A DNA stretch of 64,000 nucleotides from Sphingomonas sp. CCH21-G11 (GCF_001555965.1 NZ_LSHX01000032.1:31715-95714), one strand, 5' to 3'; counted from the stretch's first letter, positions 1 to 10,136 are shown. Translations and numbers: made by a program. The notes: generated from the sequence alone by a model not told the origin.

Positions 1-878
1 CCGTCAACCGTCCACCAAACATCAATCTCTGATGGTCGCGCGGAGACGCCATTGAATCGGGGAACGATTCTAACCGTAACGATGCTTCCGGAACGCTTCT
101 CTTTCGCCCATTCGTCCTCAAGCAGGCGATAACGACCGCGGTTAAAGCCGGCATCCTGCGCAAAGTGATTGAAGGCGTCGGTTGGTCCGTTGAAACGAGC
201 CGCAATGTAATGGCCACCGTCGTCGCTTTGCCGACGCTCAGCGCCGCCTGCTGACGCCTGGGCCGTTCGGGAACGCATCGGAGTATCGGCGACGGTCAAC
301 GCACCGGTGACGCGCCGGGTACGATCACGCTTGTCGACCTGAAACGAGTATCCGTTTCGAAGAACGACGCGAAAGACCTCGTCGGACGCGCCTGTTGCGT
401 TGCCTGATGCTGATCGCGACACGGTGGCGCGCGCACCGCGAACGACGCTGTCATATGGGAGCCGATCAAATGTCGGTTCGCGCGGCGCCTCAGTTGCGCT
501 CCAAGCGCCGGTCGCTCCCGCGCCGCCATAGCCAACACTGCCGCCGCCAGAGAACCTCCCACGCTTCTGTCGGTTGTCGGAGGTCCCTTTGCGAGGTTTA
601 GCAGATTGCTCCGGCGCTTGTGTCGCTCTCTGCAATACTGGTCGAGGAGCTTTGGCCCGGCTTTGGCTCGAACTGGCGGGTTGATCGCTCCAGGATGGTT
701 GTGAGCCTCCGCGAGGAAAATACTTACCGGCACTGACGAAGGTGAACCTTCCATTCTCGGGGTCATGCCATGGATTGAACTTGACCTCGATCGTTCGCGC
801 AACGTCGTCGAGACGAACGCCCGTGCGAACCCAGATTTCGAAACGTTTTCGCGCCGCGCTCTTCTGTGACAAGCTCAT
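1..878 (-). CDS. DNA/RNA non-specific endonuclease (C-terminus cut by window edge)
   Basis: This frame is open from an ATG at 878 to the window edge (292 codons, no stop), so the 3' end is missing. Residues 35-47 read NPWHDPENGRFTF, a linker motif I associate with phage-like and secreted proteins. Residues about 50-150 are low-complexity (Ser, Gly, Gln, Ala). From about residue 160 the protein is ordered, and residues 219-292 resemble the beta-beta-alpha-metal nuclease family: DDGGH at 219-223 (His223 as general base), RFNGP, then FNRGRY with Asn246 as the likely metal ligand, and EWAKEK. The family cuts DNA and RNA and is common in toxin and secreted-nuclease modules. A stop lies four codons before the ATG; a GTG at 887 is the alternative start. 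No immunity gene is visible. Base composition looks less GC-rich than the genes to the right. Confidence 0.8.
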   Translation of the reverse strand, partial: MSLSQKSAARKRFEIWVRTGVRLDDVARTIEVKFNPWHDPENGRFTFVSAGKYFPRGGSQPSWSDQPASSSQSRAKAPRPVLQRATQAPEQSAKPRKGTSDNRQKRGRFSGGGSVGYGGAGATGAWSATEAPREPTFDRLPYDSVVRGARATVSRSASGNATGASDEVFRVVLRNGYSFQVDKRDRTRRVTGALTVADTPMRSRTAQASAGGAERRQSDDGGHYIAARFNGPTDAFNHFAQDAGFNRGRYRLLEDEWAKEKRSGSIVTVRIVPRFNGVSARPSEIDVWWTVD

Positions 879-1015
879 TTCGCCCACTCGTCATGATGGA
901 GTGGAACGTTTCATGAACATTTCCAACATGTCAAGGTATCGACGTAATGTGAGCGGGTCACGCAACGACTTGCGCAACTTGCGGCTCATCAGGCTGATGC
1001 TTTCAGGACAGTGCA

Positions 1016-1091
1016 TGGTGCCGCGTGTCCGACTCGAACGGACGACCTACTGATTACAAATCAGTTGCTCTACCAGCTGAGCTAACGCGGC
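1016..1091 (-). tRNA. tRNA-Thr (anticodon TGT)
   Basis: On the minus strand the sequence folds as a full cloverleaf. A 7-bp acceptor stem GCCGCGT/ACGCGGC is followed by discriminator A and an encoded CCA (1016-1018). The anticodon arm ACTGA-TTTGTAA-TCAGT carries TGT, which reads ACA. The T arm is GTCCG-TTCGAGT-CGGAC. The 3' end faces the endonuclease fragment, the orientation expected if an island had integrated at the tRNA 3' end. Confidence 0.95.
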
Positions 1092-1110
1092 CCTGCGGGG
1101 CGCTATTGCG

Positions 1111-1977
1111 TCAGATCACGCCGAAGGTCCAGCCCTCGCTGCGGGCGATTTCGGGCGTGAGCGCCGGCGGTGCCCACAGGTCCGGGCGGTGGGCGTTGGC
1201 GCGCAGCCACGCGGCGGTGACGAGCGCGTCGGTGGCGTGATCGTCATAGCGCGCGAGCGGGGCGTGGGGCGCACTGTCGAGCGCGGCGAGCGCGGCATCG
1301 AGCGCGGCAGGGTCGCGCACCTTGCTCAATCCCTTGCGCAGGCCGGCCGCGCGCGCGGCGATTGCGGTATAGATCTCGACGATGACGCTGCCGCCACGGG
1401 GCAGGGGGTCGATCGGCCAGACGGGCAGGGCATCGCCGACATGGTGGAGCAGCCGCATCCCGGCAAAGCTGGCCTTCGCGACCTGGGCCGCGCCGATCGC
1501 GTCGTAGACGGTCGACGGCTTGCCGCCGCCGCGCGCGTTGAAATGCGCCTCGCACCGGCGGAAATGCATGAAGCGGGCCTTGGGGCCATCGGCCGCGCCC
1601 AGATAGAAATGGCGGCCGCGCCGCCGCTCGAGGAAAGAGGCCGCGCCGAGATCGGCATCGTCGCAATCGCGATCGACATAGGCCCAGAAGGCGCGCGCAT
1701 GGTCGGGCGTGGCTTCGCCGGGAAGATAGGCGCCGCGTTCGATCCGCGGCGGGGCGAAGCTGAAGTCGAAGCCGATCAGCATATTGCCGTCCGCGCGGCC
1801 GCGGACCCAGTCGAGCGCGGCGCGGCGCGACCAGACGCCGTCCGGCGCGGCGATCAGGCGTGGGGGCCCGCCGCCGGCATCCGCCACCGCCACCGCGATG
1901 CCGGGGTGGCGCGCGCCCTTCGCCCCCGACCAGTCGATCGCGACGAAATGGGCGAACGGTTCACGGCCGCTGGCCAT
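1111..1977 (-). CDS. DUF429-like / RNase H-fold hypothetical protein
   Basis: 288-residue protein. The N-terminus FVAIDWSGAKG followed by a hydrophobic strand, and the C-terminal YDDHATDALVTA, resemble the acidic strand and terminal acidic helix of DUF429 proteins, which are predicted RNase H-fold nucleases of unknown substrate. Assignment is by fold-like motifs only. The frame is open 40 codons further upstream, but those residues are low-quality and lie inside the next gene, so I start at the ATG at 1977. That overlaps the upstream MmcQ/YjbR gene by 17 bases and suggests translational coupling. Confidence 0.7.
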   Translation of the reverse strand: MASGREPFAHFVAIDWSGAKGARHPGIAVAVADAGGGPPRLIAAPDGVWSRRAALDWVRGRADGNMLIGFDFSFAPPRIERGAYLPGEATPDHARAFWAYVDRDCDDADLGAASFLERRRGRHFYLGAADGPKARFMHFRRCEAHFNARGGGKPSTVYDAIGAAQVAKASFAGMRLLHHVGDALPVWPIDPLPRGGSVIVEIYTAIAARAAGLRKGLSKVRDPAALDAALAALDSAPHAPLARYDDHATDALVTAAWLRANAHRPDLWAPPALTPEIARSEGWTFGVI

Positions 1978-2308
1978 CGCCCCGCTGCGCGCGCAACGCG
2001 GGGGTCGCGCGGTCCCACCAGCTGCGTTCGATATAGGCGACGATGCGATCGCGCGCCGGGGTGCCGTAGCGGACGAGCACGGCGGCATAGCCGTCATAAT
2101 GCAGGGTTTGCCAGAAGGTGTCGGGATCGGTCGCCATCAGCACCTGTTTCTCGACGCTGGAGACCATCAGCACGAAACTGCCGGCCTCGCGCCCCGGCGC
2201 CAGGATCGGCTTGCCCGCCACCTTGGGCACGGGCACGCCGTAATAGGGGTCCATCGCCACCCCCGGCAGCGCGAGTGCGGTCGCGCAGGCATCGTCCCAG
2301 TCCCTCAT
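1961..2308 (-). CDS. MmcQ/YjbR family DNA-binding-like protein
   Basis: 115 residues with the family signature: an N-terminal helix with LALPGV, a strand segment that includes GKPILAPG, VLMVSSVEKQVLMATDP, then HYDGYAAVLVRYG and the C-terminal SWWDRATPAL helix. YjbR/MmcQ proteins have a CyaY-like alpha/beta fold and are annotated as DNA-binding with little functional work. It lies between a serine hydrolase gene and the DUF429-like gene, on the same strand and with short or overlapping junctions. Confidence 0.8.
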   Translation of the reverse strand: MRDWDDACATALALPGVAMDPYYGVPVPKVAGKPILAPGREAGSFVLMVSSVEKQVLMATDPDTFWQTLHYDGYAAVLVRYGTPARDRIVAYIERSWWDRATPALRAQRGDGQRP

Positions 2309-2321
2309 CCGCCGCTCCCCC

Positions 2322-3695
2322 CTATTTCAATGCCGCGATCACGTCGGCGGCGAAGCGTTCGACCTCGAACCCATTGCCGACGGGGTCCTCGCCGCGCCGC
2401 ACGATGACCAGCCGATGCTGCGGCACGACCATGACGAACTGGCCGCGATTGCCCTGGGCCGAAAAGGTGCCGGCGGGCAGCCCCTGTTGCGGGCCGAACA
2501 GCCACATCGTCGCGCCATAGCGCGGGCCGTTGCCCGCGGGCTGCGGACCGACGGGCGTCGTCATCGTCCGCATCCAGCCGGCGGGCAACAGGCGGCGGCC
2601 CTGCCACACCCCGTCCTGGAGCCAGAACTGGCCGAGCCGGGCGAGGTCGCGGGCGGTCGTATACACTTGGGACGACAGCACGAAATTGCCCTGCCAGTCC
2701 GCACCCGCAGTCGTGTGGCGCATGCCCAGCGGGGCGAACAGCCGGGTCGCCGGATAGGCGTGATACCGCGCATCGTCGGCCATCGCGGCGCGGATCGCCC
2801 GCATCGCCAGCAGGATGTCGTTATTGGCGTAGCGAAAGCGCGTGCCCGGCGGCGCGATCAACGGCCAGCCGGTCGCCTGTTCGGTGACGGTGGTGCCGCC
2901 GAAATAGATCGCGTCGGTGCGGTTGCCCGCGGTGTCGCTGTGCAGCCCGGACGACATGCGCAGCAGGTTTTCGAGCGTGATCGCGGCGCGCGGATCGCCG
3001 GGCGTGCGCCATTCGGGCACCGGGGCGGGCGCGCGCGGATCGACCAGCCGGTCGGCGACCGCCAGCCCCGCGACGGTGCCGGCGATGCTCTTTGCCACCG
3101 ACCAGGTGCGGTTGGCGGTGAAGGGCCCGAACCCCTCGGCATAGCTTTCGGCGATGATCCGGCCGTCGCGCACGATGACGATGCCGGTCGTCCGCCCGCG
3201 ATAGAACGCGGTCATCGCCGCGGTCACGCGGACGGCGAGGGCATCCGATGGCCTGGGCGCGATGCCGCGATCGCCCATCGGCCAGGGGCGGGGATCGGCA
3301 GGCGCAGGCAGCGGCTCATTGCCTGGTTCGCCGGCCAGGGGAATCCGTTCGCCACCGATAGGCGCGAGCATGCAGCCGAAGCGCGGCGACCAGGCAGCGA
3401 CGCGCGGCTTCAGTGCCAGATCGAAGACGACGCTCACGCGGCGCGCCGGCCGGTCGATGCGCGCGGGAAGCTTCGCGACCATCGCCTCATATTCGGGATA
3501 GATGCCGGTCAGTTCGAGCGCTGCGACCGCTGCCTCGCTGCGTCCGGCGGCGATCACGCCCTCGCACAGCGCCAGCGCCTTGTAGCCGGCGGCAATGGCA
3601 CGATGATGGGCGGAAGACGTCGGCGGGGTCGAAACCTGTTGCGCGGCCGCGGGCACGGCCGCCAGCATCAACCCCAGGCTAATCGCGCGTCGCAC
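2322..3695 (-). CDS. Secreted serine hydrolase, class C beta-lactamase family
   Basis: 457 residues starting at GTG 3695, preceded by GGGGAG at about 8 nt and overlapping the end of rarA by 17 bases. An N-terminal signal peptide (ISLGLMLAAVPAAAQQ) predicts export. The catalytic SxxK tetrad is SVAK at 199-202 and the YxN element is YAN at 289-291; the distal GNRGQ strand fits the third motif. An N-terminal extension of about 150 residues precedes the hydrolase core. This fold covers esterases, D-aminopeptidases and penicillin-recognising enzymes; the substrate cannot be read from sequence and nothing marks it as a resistance enzyme. Confidence 0.85.
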   Translation of the reverse strand: MRRAISLGLMLAAVPAAAQQVSTPPTSSAHHRAIAAGYKALALCEGVIAAGRSEAAVAALELTGIYPEYEAMVAKLPARIDRPARRVSVVFDLALKPRVAAWSPRFGCMLAPIGGERIPLAGEPGNEPLPAPADPRPWPMGDRGIAPRPSDALAVRVTAAMTAFYRGRTTGIVIVRDGRIIAESYAEGFGPFTANRTWSVAKSIAGTVAGLAVADRLVDPRAPAPVPEWRTPGDPRAAITLENLLRMSSGLHSDTAGNRTDAIYFGGTTVTEQATGWPLIAPPGTRFRYANNDILLAMRAIRAAMADDARYHAYPATRLFAPLGMRHTTAGADWQGNFVLSSQVYTTARDLARLGQFWLQDGVWQGRRLLPAGWMRTMTTPVGPQPAGNGPRYGATMWLFGPQQGLPAGTFSAQGNRGQFVMVVPQHRLVIVRRGEDPVGNGFEVERFAADVIAALK

Positions 3696-4998
3696 CCCGT
3701 CGTTCTCCCCACCAGGCCAGCCGTTCGGCCACGCGCTTCTCATAACCGCGATCGGTCGGGATGTAATAGCTTTCGGCACCCATGCCGTCGGGCCAGTAAT
3801 CCGCCCCCGAAAAGCCGTCGGGCGCGTCATGGTCATAGGCATAGCCCGCGCCGTAGCCGATGTCCTTCATCAGCCGGGTCGGCGCGTTGAGGATATTTGC
3901 GGGCGGCATCAGCGATCCGGTCGCCTTGGCTGATTTCCACGCAGCTTTTTGCGCGCGATAGGCTGCGTTGGATTTGGGCGCTGTCGCGCAATAGAGGCAC
4001 GCCTGGACGATCGCGAGTTCACCCTCGGGCGAGCCGAGGAAATCATAGGCGTCCTTGGCGGCGAGGCATTGGACCAGCGCCTGCGGATCGGCCAGGCCGA
4101 TATCCTCGCTGGCGAAGCGCGTCAGCCGACGCAGCACATAGAGCGGCTCCTCGCCCGCGGTCAGCATCCGCGCGAGATAGTAAAGCGCGGCGTCCGGATC
4201 CGATCCGCGTAGTGACTTATGCAACGCGGAGATGAGGTTATAATGCCCCTCGCGGTCCTTGTCATAGACCGGCATCCGGCGGTGGAGCAGCGCCGACAAG
4301 GCGGCCGGGTCGAGCGATTCCGCGATCTCGACCGAGAACAGCGTCTCGACCTGGTTGAGCAGGAAGCGGCCGTCGCCATCGGCGCTGGCGATCAGCGCGG
4401 CGCGGGCATCTTCGGTCAACGGCAGCGCGCGGCCGGTCTCCCCCTCCGCGCGTGCGATCAGCGTGGCGAGTGCCTCCGCGTCCAGCCGGCGCAGGATGAG
4501 CACCTGTGCGCGGCTGAGCAATGCGGCGTTCAATTCGAACGAGGGATTCTCGGTCGTCGCTCCGACCAGGATGACGGTGCCGTCCTCGACATAAGGCAGG
4601 AAACCGTCCTGCTGCGCGCGGTTGAAGCGGTGGATTTCATCCACGAACAGCAGCGTACGCTGGCCGATCCGCGCATGGTCGCGTGCTTCGGCGAACATTT
4701 TCTTGAGGTCGGCGACGCCGGAGAATACCGCCGAAATCTGCGCGTAGCGCAGGCCGACCGCGGCAGCGAGCAGCCGCGCGATCGTCGTCTTGCCGGTGCC
4801 CGGCGGCCCCCACAGGATCATGCTGGACAGCTTGCCCGCCGCCACCATCCGCCCGATCGCGCCGTCCGCGCCGGTCAGGTGATCCTGCCCGACGACCTCG
4901 CCCAGCGTGCGGGGACGGAGCCGGTCGGCAAGCGGCGCGTCGGGGGCTGGGATGTCCTGCGCGGAGGGCGGGGGATCGTCGGCGAACAGGTCGGGCAT
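3679..4998 (-). CDS. rarA: Replication-associated recombination protein A (AAA+ ATPase)
   Basis: 439 residues. Walker A GPPGTGKTT at 64-72, Walker B LLFVDE at about 116-121, followed by IHRFN and a conserved ATTENPSFELN sensor region. The C-terminal MgsA half contains DPDAALYYLARML and IGYGAGYAYDHD. RarA/MgsA acts at stalled replication forks with SSB. The frame extends eight codons further upstream, but the ATG at 4998 gives MPDLF, a normal start for this family. The upstream region is shared with a divergent membrane-protein operon. Confidence 0.95.
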   Translation of the reverse strand: MPDLFADDPPPSAQDIPAPDAPLADRLRPRTLGEVVGQDHLTGADGAIGRMVAAGKLSSMILWGPPGTGKTTIARLLAAAVGLRYAQISAVFSGVADLKKMFAEARDHARIGQRTLLFVDEIHRFNRAQQDGFLPYVEDGTVILVGATTENPSFELNAALLSRAQVLILRRLDAEALATLIARAEGETGRALPLTEDARAALIASADGDGRFLLNQVETLFSVEIAESLDPAALSALLHRRMPVYDKDREGHYNLISALHKSLRGSDPDAALYYLARMLTAGEEPLYVLRRLTRFASEDIGLADPQALVQCLAAKDAYDFLGSPEGELAIVQACLYCATAPKSNAAYRAQKAAWKSAKATGSLMPPANILNAPTRLMKDIGYGAGYAYDHDAPDGFSGADYWPDGMGAESYYIPTDRGYEKRVAERLAWWGERRGATRD

Positions 4999-5097
4999 GA
5001 TGCGCAAGATAGGGCGTGACACGATGCCTGCCTATGCCCGGTGACTGGCGAGCCTCCGCCAGCGGGTCAAACAATCTATGCACGATGTTATATAAAA

Positions 5098-5126
5098 TTG
5101 ACACAACGTCCGGTTTGACATACATC
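5098..5126 (+). promoter_or_regulatory. Candidate sigma-70 promoter for the membrane protein/XRE pair
   Basis: TTGACA at 5098-5103, 17-nt spacer, then TACATC at 5121-5126, 37 nt before the 5164 start codon. A second TTGACA lies at 5115-5120. The spot is AT-rich relative to its surroundings. Called by consensus match only. Confidence 0.4.
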
Positions 5127-5163
5127 GCCTCGGCACATAGCCAGGATTGTGGGGGAGCAGGAC

Positions 5164-5583
5164 ATGCCGTTCCGGGAAAAGATCGCGTGGATCACGCTGG
5201 GCGCGGTCTTGCTGCTCGCCACCATCTATTTCGGCGGCCTGATCGGCAGCCATGCCGGTCCGGCGGTGCTGAGAATCCACAGCATCGTCCTGTTGATCGG
5301 CGCAGTGATCATCGCGACGCTGTATTCGATCATCGCGACGACCATCGTCGCGCTGCGTGGCCGCGACGAGGCGACGGCGCCCGCCGACGAGCGTGACCGG
5401 ATGATTTCGACGCGCGCGGCGTCGATCGCCTATCCCGTGCTGATCCTGGCGATGCTGGCGGCGGGGATCAGCGCGCATCTGGGCAACAGCCTGATCGGCG
5501 TGCTCAACGCGCTGCTCGGCGCGCTGGTGGTGGCCGAACTGGTCCGCTGCGCGGCGGAGATCATCGGCTATCGGCGCAGCTGA
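5164..5583 (+). CDS. Four-helix integral membrane protein, partner of XRE regulator
   Basis: 139 residues with four hydrophobic segments at about 8-28, 38-62, 90-110 and 115-135, separated by a charged loop (RGRDEATAPADERDR). The ATG at 5164 is preceded by GGGGAG at 8 nt, so I prefer it to an in-frame codon at 5149. The stop overlaps the next start (TGATG), so the two genes are probably coupled. Its size and topology match a group of uncharacterised proteins (DUF2178-like) encoded next to a small XRE regulator; I do not recognise a specific function. Confidence 0.75.
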   Translation: MPFREKIAWITLGAVLLLATIYFGGLIGSHAGPAVLRIHSIVLLIGAVIIATLYSIIATTIVALRGRDEATAPADERDRMISTRAASIAYPVLILAMLAAGISAHLGNSLIGVLNALLGALVVAELVRCAAEIIGYRRS

Positions 5584-5813
5584 TGGCCCGGCCACCGATC
5601 CGCAACGACATCCGCACGCTGCGCTTCCTGGCGGGCGAGATGACCCAGGCGGACCTGGGGCAGCAGGTCGGGGTGACCCGCCAGACGATCGCGGCGATCG
5701 AGCAGGTGCGCTATTCCCCGACGCTGGAAACCGCGTTCCGCATCGCGCGCGTGTTCGACAAGCCGCTGGAGGCGGTGTTCCAATGGGCAGAGGAGGCCGG
5801 TTCGGAAGATTGA
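5583..5813 (+). CDS. XRE-family helix-turn-helix regulator
   Basis: 76 residues, nearly all a Cro/CI-type HTH: RTLRFLAGEMTQADLGQQVG, then VTRQTIAAIEQVRYSPTLE as the recognition helix region, then FDKPLEAVFQW. This is the short stand-alone type often paired with a membrane protein that may sequester it. It is one base overlapped with the upstream membrane protein gene, so the pair likely autoregulates from the promoter near 5100. Confidence 0.9.
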   Translation: MARPPIRNDIRTLRFLAGEMTQADLGQQVGVTRQTIAAIEQVRYSPTLETAFRIARVFDKPLEAVFQWAEEAGSED

Positions 5814-5847
5814 CCGGGCATGGCCCGACCTCGCCCGGTCGGCCGCG

Positions 5848-6966
5848 TCAGCGCAGGACGACCCCGGCATCGACCAGCCGCACGTCGTGCATCTGGTTGA
5901 GATACGCCTCGTAATAGCCCTTGTGCGATGCGCCGACGATCGCGAGCAGCCGCGTGCCCGGCTGGCGGCCCAGCACGTCGCGGAGATTGGCGACCATCCG
6001 CAGGTTGCGCGTTTCCCAATAGCCGACATAGCCGCGGCCGAACTGCTGGGGGGACGGCTCGACCAGCGCCGCGCCGAAATCGGAGCGATAGGCGCGGTCG
6101 GGATAGGTGGGCGCATTATAGGCGCGGTACATGGCCAGCACGCCATCGGGCTGCGCAAGGCCGGCATTGAGCCGCTCGTCCTCCGCCTGACGCGCGCGGG
6201 TGTCGGGGTTGTCCCAGGCGCGCATGATCGCCTCGCCCGCAGCCTGGCGCTCGGCGGGATCCGCGCTGTCGGGCGCATCCGCGCTATGGTCGTCGACGCT
6301 CCATACGCGTTCCAGTCCGAGCCGTGCCGCCAGAGTCGCGCCGATCAGGACCGATTCATTGCGCCGCCGGGCCAGCGCGGCAAGTTCGTTCACCAGCGCA
6401 TCGTCCAGACCGTCGCCGGCGTGCTGCTCCTGCTCCGGCAGGCGCAGCCATTGCACCAGCGCCGAATGACGCTCGCCCGCCGCCAGAAACACCGCAGCCA
6501 GGCGCCGCCGGTCGGCCGCACCCGGCGCGGCCGGCCACGCCGCGAGCAGGCGCTCGGCCTCCGCATTTGCCGCGGGCACGTCGAGCCCGGTCGCGCGGGC
6601 GGCGGCAGTGACGTCCGGGCAATAATCGTCGACGGTGGCGGCATAGCGCGCGGGATAGCGGCGCAGCGCGTCGCATTGCAGGCCCGACAGATCCTCTGTC
6701 GCGATCGCGGTGGGACGCCATGCCGCCAGGCGATCGAGCAGCGGATCGAGCATCGACGGCGTGAAGAAATCCGGTGCGCCGGACAGATGCGGAGAGCCGA
6801 GCGTGAGCACCTCGTTCGGTGCGCCGGCGGGCGGCCCCTTCAGCGTGTCCGGGTGGAACGCCGGTCGATAATCCTGTGCGAGTGCGGCACCTGCAGCCAG
6901 AACCGACAGCGCCGAAATGCCACGCAAGACGGAACGGAGGCTCCACGACAGATTGAAAATGCGCAT
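5848..6966 (-). CDS. DUF5694 family secreted protein
   Basis: 372 residues with a signal peptide ending near AALAQ. The mature protein opens with VLTLGSPHLSG and closes with RLLAIVGASHKGYYEAYL, the paired beta-strand/His motifs of the DUF5694 family, which is related to the TraB/erythromycin-esterase-like fold. A middle block YVGYWETRNLRMVANLRD is typical. The enzymatic role is unknown. It stands alone, divergent from nothing obvious and about 60 nt from the glycosyltransferase upstream of it. Confidence 0.75.
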   Translation of the reverse strand: MRIFNLSWSLRSVLRGISALSVLAAGAALAQDYRPAFHPDTLKGPPAGAPNEVLTLGSPHLSGAPDFFTPSMLDPLLDRLAAWRPTAIATEDLSGLQCDALRRYPARYAATVDDYCPDVTAAARATGLDVPAANAEAERLLAAWPAAPGAADRRRLAAVFLAAGERHSALVQWLRLPEQEQHAGDGLDDALVNELAALARRRNESVLIGATLAARLGLERVWSVDDHSADAPDSADPAERQAAGEAIMRAWDNPDTRARQAEDERLNAGLAQPDGVLAMYRAYNAPTYPDRAYRSDFGAALVEPSPQQFGRGYVGYWETRNLRMVANLRDVLGRQPGTRLLAIVGASHKGYYEAYLNQMHDVRLVDAGVVLR

Positions 6967-7024
6967 ATCGAGCGACTAACGCAGGTGCCTTATATTGGCA
7001 ATACACTCGATGCCGGCACGCTGT

Positions 7025-8191
7025 TCAGGTGCGGCAGTTCACCGACTGTTGCGCCGCCAGCACCTCCAGATACGCCTCCAGCGCCGCCTGGTTGGCGGTT
7101 TCCCAGACATAGCGCTGCGCGGCGCGGTGGCCGGCCTCGCCCGCCGAGCGGCGGAGCGCGGGGTCCTCGACCAGCTGCTGGATCGCGTCGGCATAAGCGC
7201 GGATATCGGTCGGGGGCACCAGAAAGCCGGTGACGCCCTGCTGCACCAGATCGACCGCGCCGGTCGCGCGGGCGGCGACGACTGCGACGCCCGCCGCCAT
7301 CGCCTCGGTCGTCACATTGCCGAAGGTTTCGGTGACGCTGGGCATGAAGAACACGTCCATGCCGGCAACAGCGCGGCCGAGATCGTCGCCCGACTGGAAG
7401 CCGGTGAAGATCGCCTCGGGCACGCGTTCGGTGAACCAGCCGCGTGCCGGGCCGTCGCCGATCACCAGCACCTTGTGCGGCACGCCGCGCCGTTTCAGCT
7501 CCGCGATCACGTCGGCGAAGATGCCCAGCCCCTTTTCGAGCACCAGCCGGCCGAGAAAGCTGACCGCAACGTCGTCGTCGCCGATGCCGAGCGATCGCCG
7601 CCACGCCGGATCGCGGCGGGCGGGGTTGAAGCGCGCATGGTCGATGCCGCGCGACCAGATCGAAATCGGCGTCGTCACCCCCCAGCCGCGCAGCACCTCG
7701 CCCATGCTGGGGCTGGGCACCAGCACGCGATCGACGCGGTTGTAGAAGCGCTTCGACAGCCCGATCATCAGCGGCTCGAGCATGCCCAGGCGGTAATAGC
7801 GCGCATAGGTTTCGAACCGGGTGTGGAGTGAGGCGACCGTCGCGACGCCGTTGCGCCGCGCCCAGCTGACCGCGCGGTGGCCGGTGATTTCGGGTGCGGC
7901 GACGTGGACGAGGTTGGGAGCAAAGGCGGCAAGGTCGCGCCTGACCCCGCCCGACAGGCCAAGCCCCAGGCGATATTCGTCGCGCCCGAGCGGCAGCGCG
8001 AGCGCGGGTACGTCGACCAGGTCGCCGGTCGGCTCGAACGCGGGACGTGCGACCGTCGGCGAATAGACGCGCAGGGTGACGCCGGCATCGAGCAGGTGGC
8101 GCGCAAGCTTGTTCAGCGCCTGGTTCGCGCCGTCGCGGACATAGTTGTAGTTCCCGCTGAAGATCGCGACGCGGATGTCGGAGGGCTGCAT
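7025..8191 (-). CDS. Glycosyltransferase family 4 (GT-B)
   Basis: 388 residues. The N-terminal Rossmann half has IRVAIFSGNYNYVRDGANQ and VASLHTRFETYARYY; the C-terminal donor-binding half has VSFLGRLVLEKGL, VIGDGPARG, and the E-x7-E signature in SVTETFGNVTTEAMAAG. These are GT4 retaining-glycosyltransferase hallmarks; the FETYARYY motif is shared with enzymes that glycosylate lipids such as mannosyl- or sulfoquinovosyltransferases. The acceptor cannot be determined. Start is uncertain: ATGs at 8191 and 8203 are both in frame and neither has a strong ribosome binding site. Confidence 0.85.
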   Translation of the reverse strand: MQPSDIRVAIFSGNYNYVRDGANQALNKLARHLLDAGVTLRVYSPTVARPAFEPTGDLVDVPALALPLGRDEYRLGLGLSGGVRRDLAAFAPNLVHVAAPEITGHRAVSWARRNGVATVASLHTRFETYARYYRLGMLEPLMIGLSKRFYNRVDRVLVPSPSMGEVLRGWGVTTPISIWSRGIDHARFNPARRDPAWRRSLGIGDDDVAVSFLGRLVLEKGLGIFADVIAELKRRGVPHKVLVIGDGPARGWFTERVPEAIFTGFQSGDDLGRAVAGMDVFFMPSVTETFGNVTTEAMAAGVAVVAARATGAVDLVQQGVTGFLVPPTDIRAYADAIQQLVEDPALRRSAGEAGHRAAQRYVWETANQAALEAYLEVLAAQQSVNCRT

Positions 8192-8281
8192 CGCCGAGCG
8201 CATAGCCGTCGCCGCGCGGCTTGCCAACGGAACGCGCGCAGGCGGTGCGGGTTGTCACGCCGTCAGCACGGGAGCGCGAAG

Positions 8282-8500
8282 ATGGCGAACAGCTTCAAAA
8301 AGGGTCAGGCGGTGACGTGGCACTGGGGCAGCGGCACGGCGAAGGGCAAGGTGGCCGAACGCTTCGACCGCCGCGTCCAGCGCACGATCAAGGGCAGCAA
8401 GATCGTCAAGAACGGGACGAAGGACAATCCGGCCTATCTGGTCGAGCAGGAAGACGGGGGACGCGCGCTGAAGAGCGGGAGCGAGTTGAGCGCGGGGTGA
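8282..8500 (+). CDS. DUF2945 / HVA1 TUDOR-domain protein
   Basis: 72 residues, very basic: MANSFKKGQAVTWHWGSGTA, then GKVAERFDRRV, and a C-terminal AYLVEQEDGGRALKSGSEL. This is the small beta-barrel fold (DUF2945, hypervirulence-associated TUDOR). The role in bacteria is unknown. ATG at 8282 has GGGAG about 8 nt upstream; the long open frame before it is not coding. Confidence 0.85.
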   Translation: MANSFKKGQAVTWHWGSGTAKGKVAERFDRRVQRTIKGSKIVKNGTKDNPAYLVEQEDGGRALKSGSELSAG

Positions 8501-8519
8501 GGTCTCAAAAAGGGTAATC

Positions 8520-8543
8520 GCGCGAAGGCGCGAAGGCGCGAAG
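8520..8543. repeat. Three tandem copies of an 8-bp unit GCGCGAAG
   Basis: Perfect 3 x 8 bp direct repeat just after the DUF2945 stop. It uses the same GCGAAGG words as the longer inverted repeat that follows and may be part of the same intergenic element. Confidence 0.7.
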
Positions 8544-8554
8544 ATTAGGTGTTT

Positions 8555-8686
8555 TTCACGCAGAGACGCGAAGGACGCAGAGCGGTTTCGCCGCGCAGCG
8601 GCGGTCCCTCTCCTGCAATCGGGGCGGGACGGGCCAACACGTCAATTCCCCTCCGCGTCCTCTGCGCCTTCGCGCCTTCGCGTGAA
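8555..8686. repeat. Imperfect inverted repeat of the TTCACGCAGAG family
   Basis: The left arm begins TTCACGCAGAGACGCGAAGG at 8555; the right arm, ending at 8686, reads on the other strand TTCACGCGAAGGCGCGAAGG. The arms enclose about 65 nt. The element fills most of the gap between the DUF2945 gene and radA. Words of this type occur as dispersed intergenic palindromes in many proteobacterial genomes. Confidence 0.65.
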
Positions 8687-8762
8687 CAAATCCCCGAGCG
8701 CCAACGAACCGAACGCCGCTTCGGCTATTCCCTTTTTGTTCCGCGCATCCTACACTCGCCGC

Positions 8763-10136
<1,374 letters not shown>

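Noticed and set aside
296..802. 168-residue minus-strand ORF in the left end
   Set aside because: It is a shadow of the endonuclease gene in another frame; the frame ending at 1 has ordered secondary-structure-like sequence and family motifs, this one does not.
1025..1240. Small ORF across the tRNA
   Set aside because: Its first codons read through tRNA-Thr; no protein support.
8520..8686. Possible CRISPR array from short repeats near 8520
   Set aside because: Only three contiguous 8-bp copies without spacers, then an inverted repeat; no cas genes anywhere in the window.
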